From assembly GCA_903858975.1 (NCBI GenBank), contig CAIOKW010000265.1, forward strand, positions 1 to 15,224: a stretch of DNA of 15,224 bases. Direction: 5' to 3'. Under the pieces are notes generated by a model. It was not told the DNA's origin, made no database searches, and was given only the letters and a program-made list of their open reading frames with translations. A program made the position numbers and the translations under genes. Below are positions 14,484 to 15,224 of the stretch, in pieces. The DNA is from Oligoflexia bacterium (GTDB lineage Bacteria; Bdellovibrionota; UBA1018; CAIMNF01). Position 1 is the stretch's first letter. Each line of letters begins with the position of its first letter.

Positions 14484-15224
14484 ATGATGGTCGTGGCAGT
14501 TATTCCCGCCCGTTATGGATCAACCCGTTTGCCGGCAAAGCCTTTAGCCGATATCTGCGGCAAACCCATGATTCAGTGGGTTTATGAAAATACATTAAAA
14601 TCAAAACTTTGCACACGTGTCTGCATCGCGACCGACGATGAGCGCATTGCTGTAGTGGCACGGAGTTTTGGCGCTGAAGTCGTTATGACTTCTGCAGATA
14701 TTCAAAGCGGAACGGATCGCATGGCTGCAGTCGCGAACCTGATTCCGGGTGAGGTGTTTGTGAATGTCCAGGGGGATGAGCCTTTGATTGATCCTGCGGC
14801 CATTGACCTCGCGGTTGCACCAGTCATCGCTGGAAATTATGATCTCGCATCTTTGCGAGTGCCGATAAAATCGATTGAAAGTCTCAATAACAAAAATGTC
14901 GTAAAGGTCATTGTCGATGACCACAATCGAGCGCTCTATTTTTCTCGTTATCCGATTCCCTATTCGAGGGTCGAGCCTGAGCAAGCGAAACCTCCCTACC
15001 TCTGTTTTCAGCATGTGGGTGTCTACGCATATAAAAGAGAAACCTTACTCAAAGTCAGCGCACTTCCGGCCAGTGATTTAGAAAGAGCGGAGAGCTTGGA
15101 ACAATTGCGCGCGATGAAAGCAGGAATTGCGATTGGCGTTTTTGAGACGAATTTTGAGTCCGTAGGGGTAGATACGGAAGAGGACCTTCAAAAAGTTAGA
15201 AAAATTTTAGGTGGGAAACAACAT
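14484..15224 (+). CDS. kdsB: 3-deoxy-manno-octulosonate cytidylyltransferase (CMP-KDO synthetase), stop outside window
   Basis: Cytoplasmic enzyme that activates KDO with CTP to give CMP-KDO, the donor for the inner core of lipopolysaccharide. It reads open for 247 codons to the last base, and family members are about 245-255 residues, so at most a short C-terminal tail is missing. The nucleotide-binding N-terminus has the signature ARYGSTRLPAKPL (9-21). QGDEP (96-100) carries the metal-binding Asp. The FSRYPIPY segment, the QHVGVYAYKRE segment and a late ESLEQLR motif followed by VDTEEDL all match KdsB. Two tandem ATGs (14484 and 14487) are possible starts, with no clear Shine-Dalgarno. It follows the pseudo-receiver gene by 55 bases with no terminator between, so cotranscription is possible. 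Its presence shows a Gram-negative, LPS-making host. Confidence 0.95.
   Translation, partial: MMVVAVIPARYGSTRLPAKPLADICGKPMIQWVYENTLKSKLCTRVCIATDDERIAVVARSFGAEVVMTSADIQSGTDRMAAVANLIPGEVFVNVQGDEPLIDPAAIDLAVAPVIAGNYDLASLRVPIKSIESLNNKNVVKVIVDDHNRALYFSRYPIPYSRVEPEQAKPPYLCFQHVGVYAYKRETLLKVSALPASDLERAESLEQLRAMKAGIAIGVFETNFESVGVDTEEDLQKVRKILGGKQH

Noticed and set aside
14656..14675. TGGCAC stretch resembling the -24 box of a sigma-54 promoter
   Set aside because: The GC of a -12 box is not at the required spacing from GG, and the site is inside kdsB coding sequence.
14601..15014. Open frame of 137 codons antisense to kdsB
   Set aside because: It is fully covered by kdsB, which has strong family motifs. 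The antisense product resembles no family and is best explained as a shadow.
1..15224. tRNA genes, CRISPR arrays, insertion sequences or phage genes
   Set aside because: Almost the whole window is accounted for by protein genes with gaps under 85 bases. No repeat arrays, transposase motifs or cloverleaf-like gaps were seen.

Overview
The window looks like chromosomal DNA from a Gram-negative bacterium. It encodes a CMP-KDO synthetase (lipopolysaccharide), an outer-membrane beta-barrel with a C-terminal Phe, and a bifunctional class A penicillin-binding protein of the PBP1B type. The mix of a CHASE2 sensor kinase paired with a sigma-54 activator, a bactofilin, an isolated FliL-like protein and a pseudo-receiver/coiled-coil protein fits the Bdellovibrionota or another former delta-proteobacterial lineage. 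That placement is an inference from gene content. No rRNA, tRNA, transposase, integrase, phage gene or CRISPR array is visible, and no gene-free stretch exceeds about 85 bases. Composition looks even throughout, so this reads as core chromosome rather than a mobile island.

Left block (1-6900, all minus strand). Transcription runs from right to left: a PBP1B-like peptidoglycan synthase, an orphan OppA/DppA-type solute-binding protein, a CHASE2 histidine kinase, and an NtrC-family sigma-54 response regulator cut off by the window edge. Gaps are 28 and 72 bases, and kinase and regulator overlap by 8 bases. The block reads as one operon joining a wall synthase, a periplasmic peptide binder and a two-component system. 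The idea that it senses wall fragments is an inference.

Middle block. An outer-membrane beta-barrel gene (6963-8384, plus) diverges from the PBP gene across overlapping promoter-like sequences and ends in a strong intrinsic terminator. An NAD(P)-dependent epimerase/reductase (8433-9431, minus) converges on that terminator. It diverges, across only 30 bases, from a plus-strand run of a PhnP-like metallo-beta-lactamase-fold hydrolase, alanine dehydrogenase (ald) and a FliL-like membrane protein.

Right block. The FliL-like gene meets a bactofilin gene tail to tail, with the two stop codons directly abutting. The bactofilin is second in a two-gene minus-strand operon, behind and overlapping a single-pass membrane protein that may anchor it or regulate it. 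Divergent from that pair is a protein with a degenerate receiver domain and a long coiled coil, an architecture like Myxococcus AglZ/FrzS. It is followed by kdsB, which is complete or nearly so but has no stop codon inside the window.

The most interesting candidates are the PBP1B/binding-protein/CHASE2 two-component operon, and the bactofilin, membrane-partner and pseudo-receiver cluster, which could organise cell shape or polarity. Neither can be proved from sequence reading alone.
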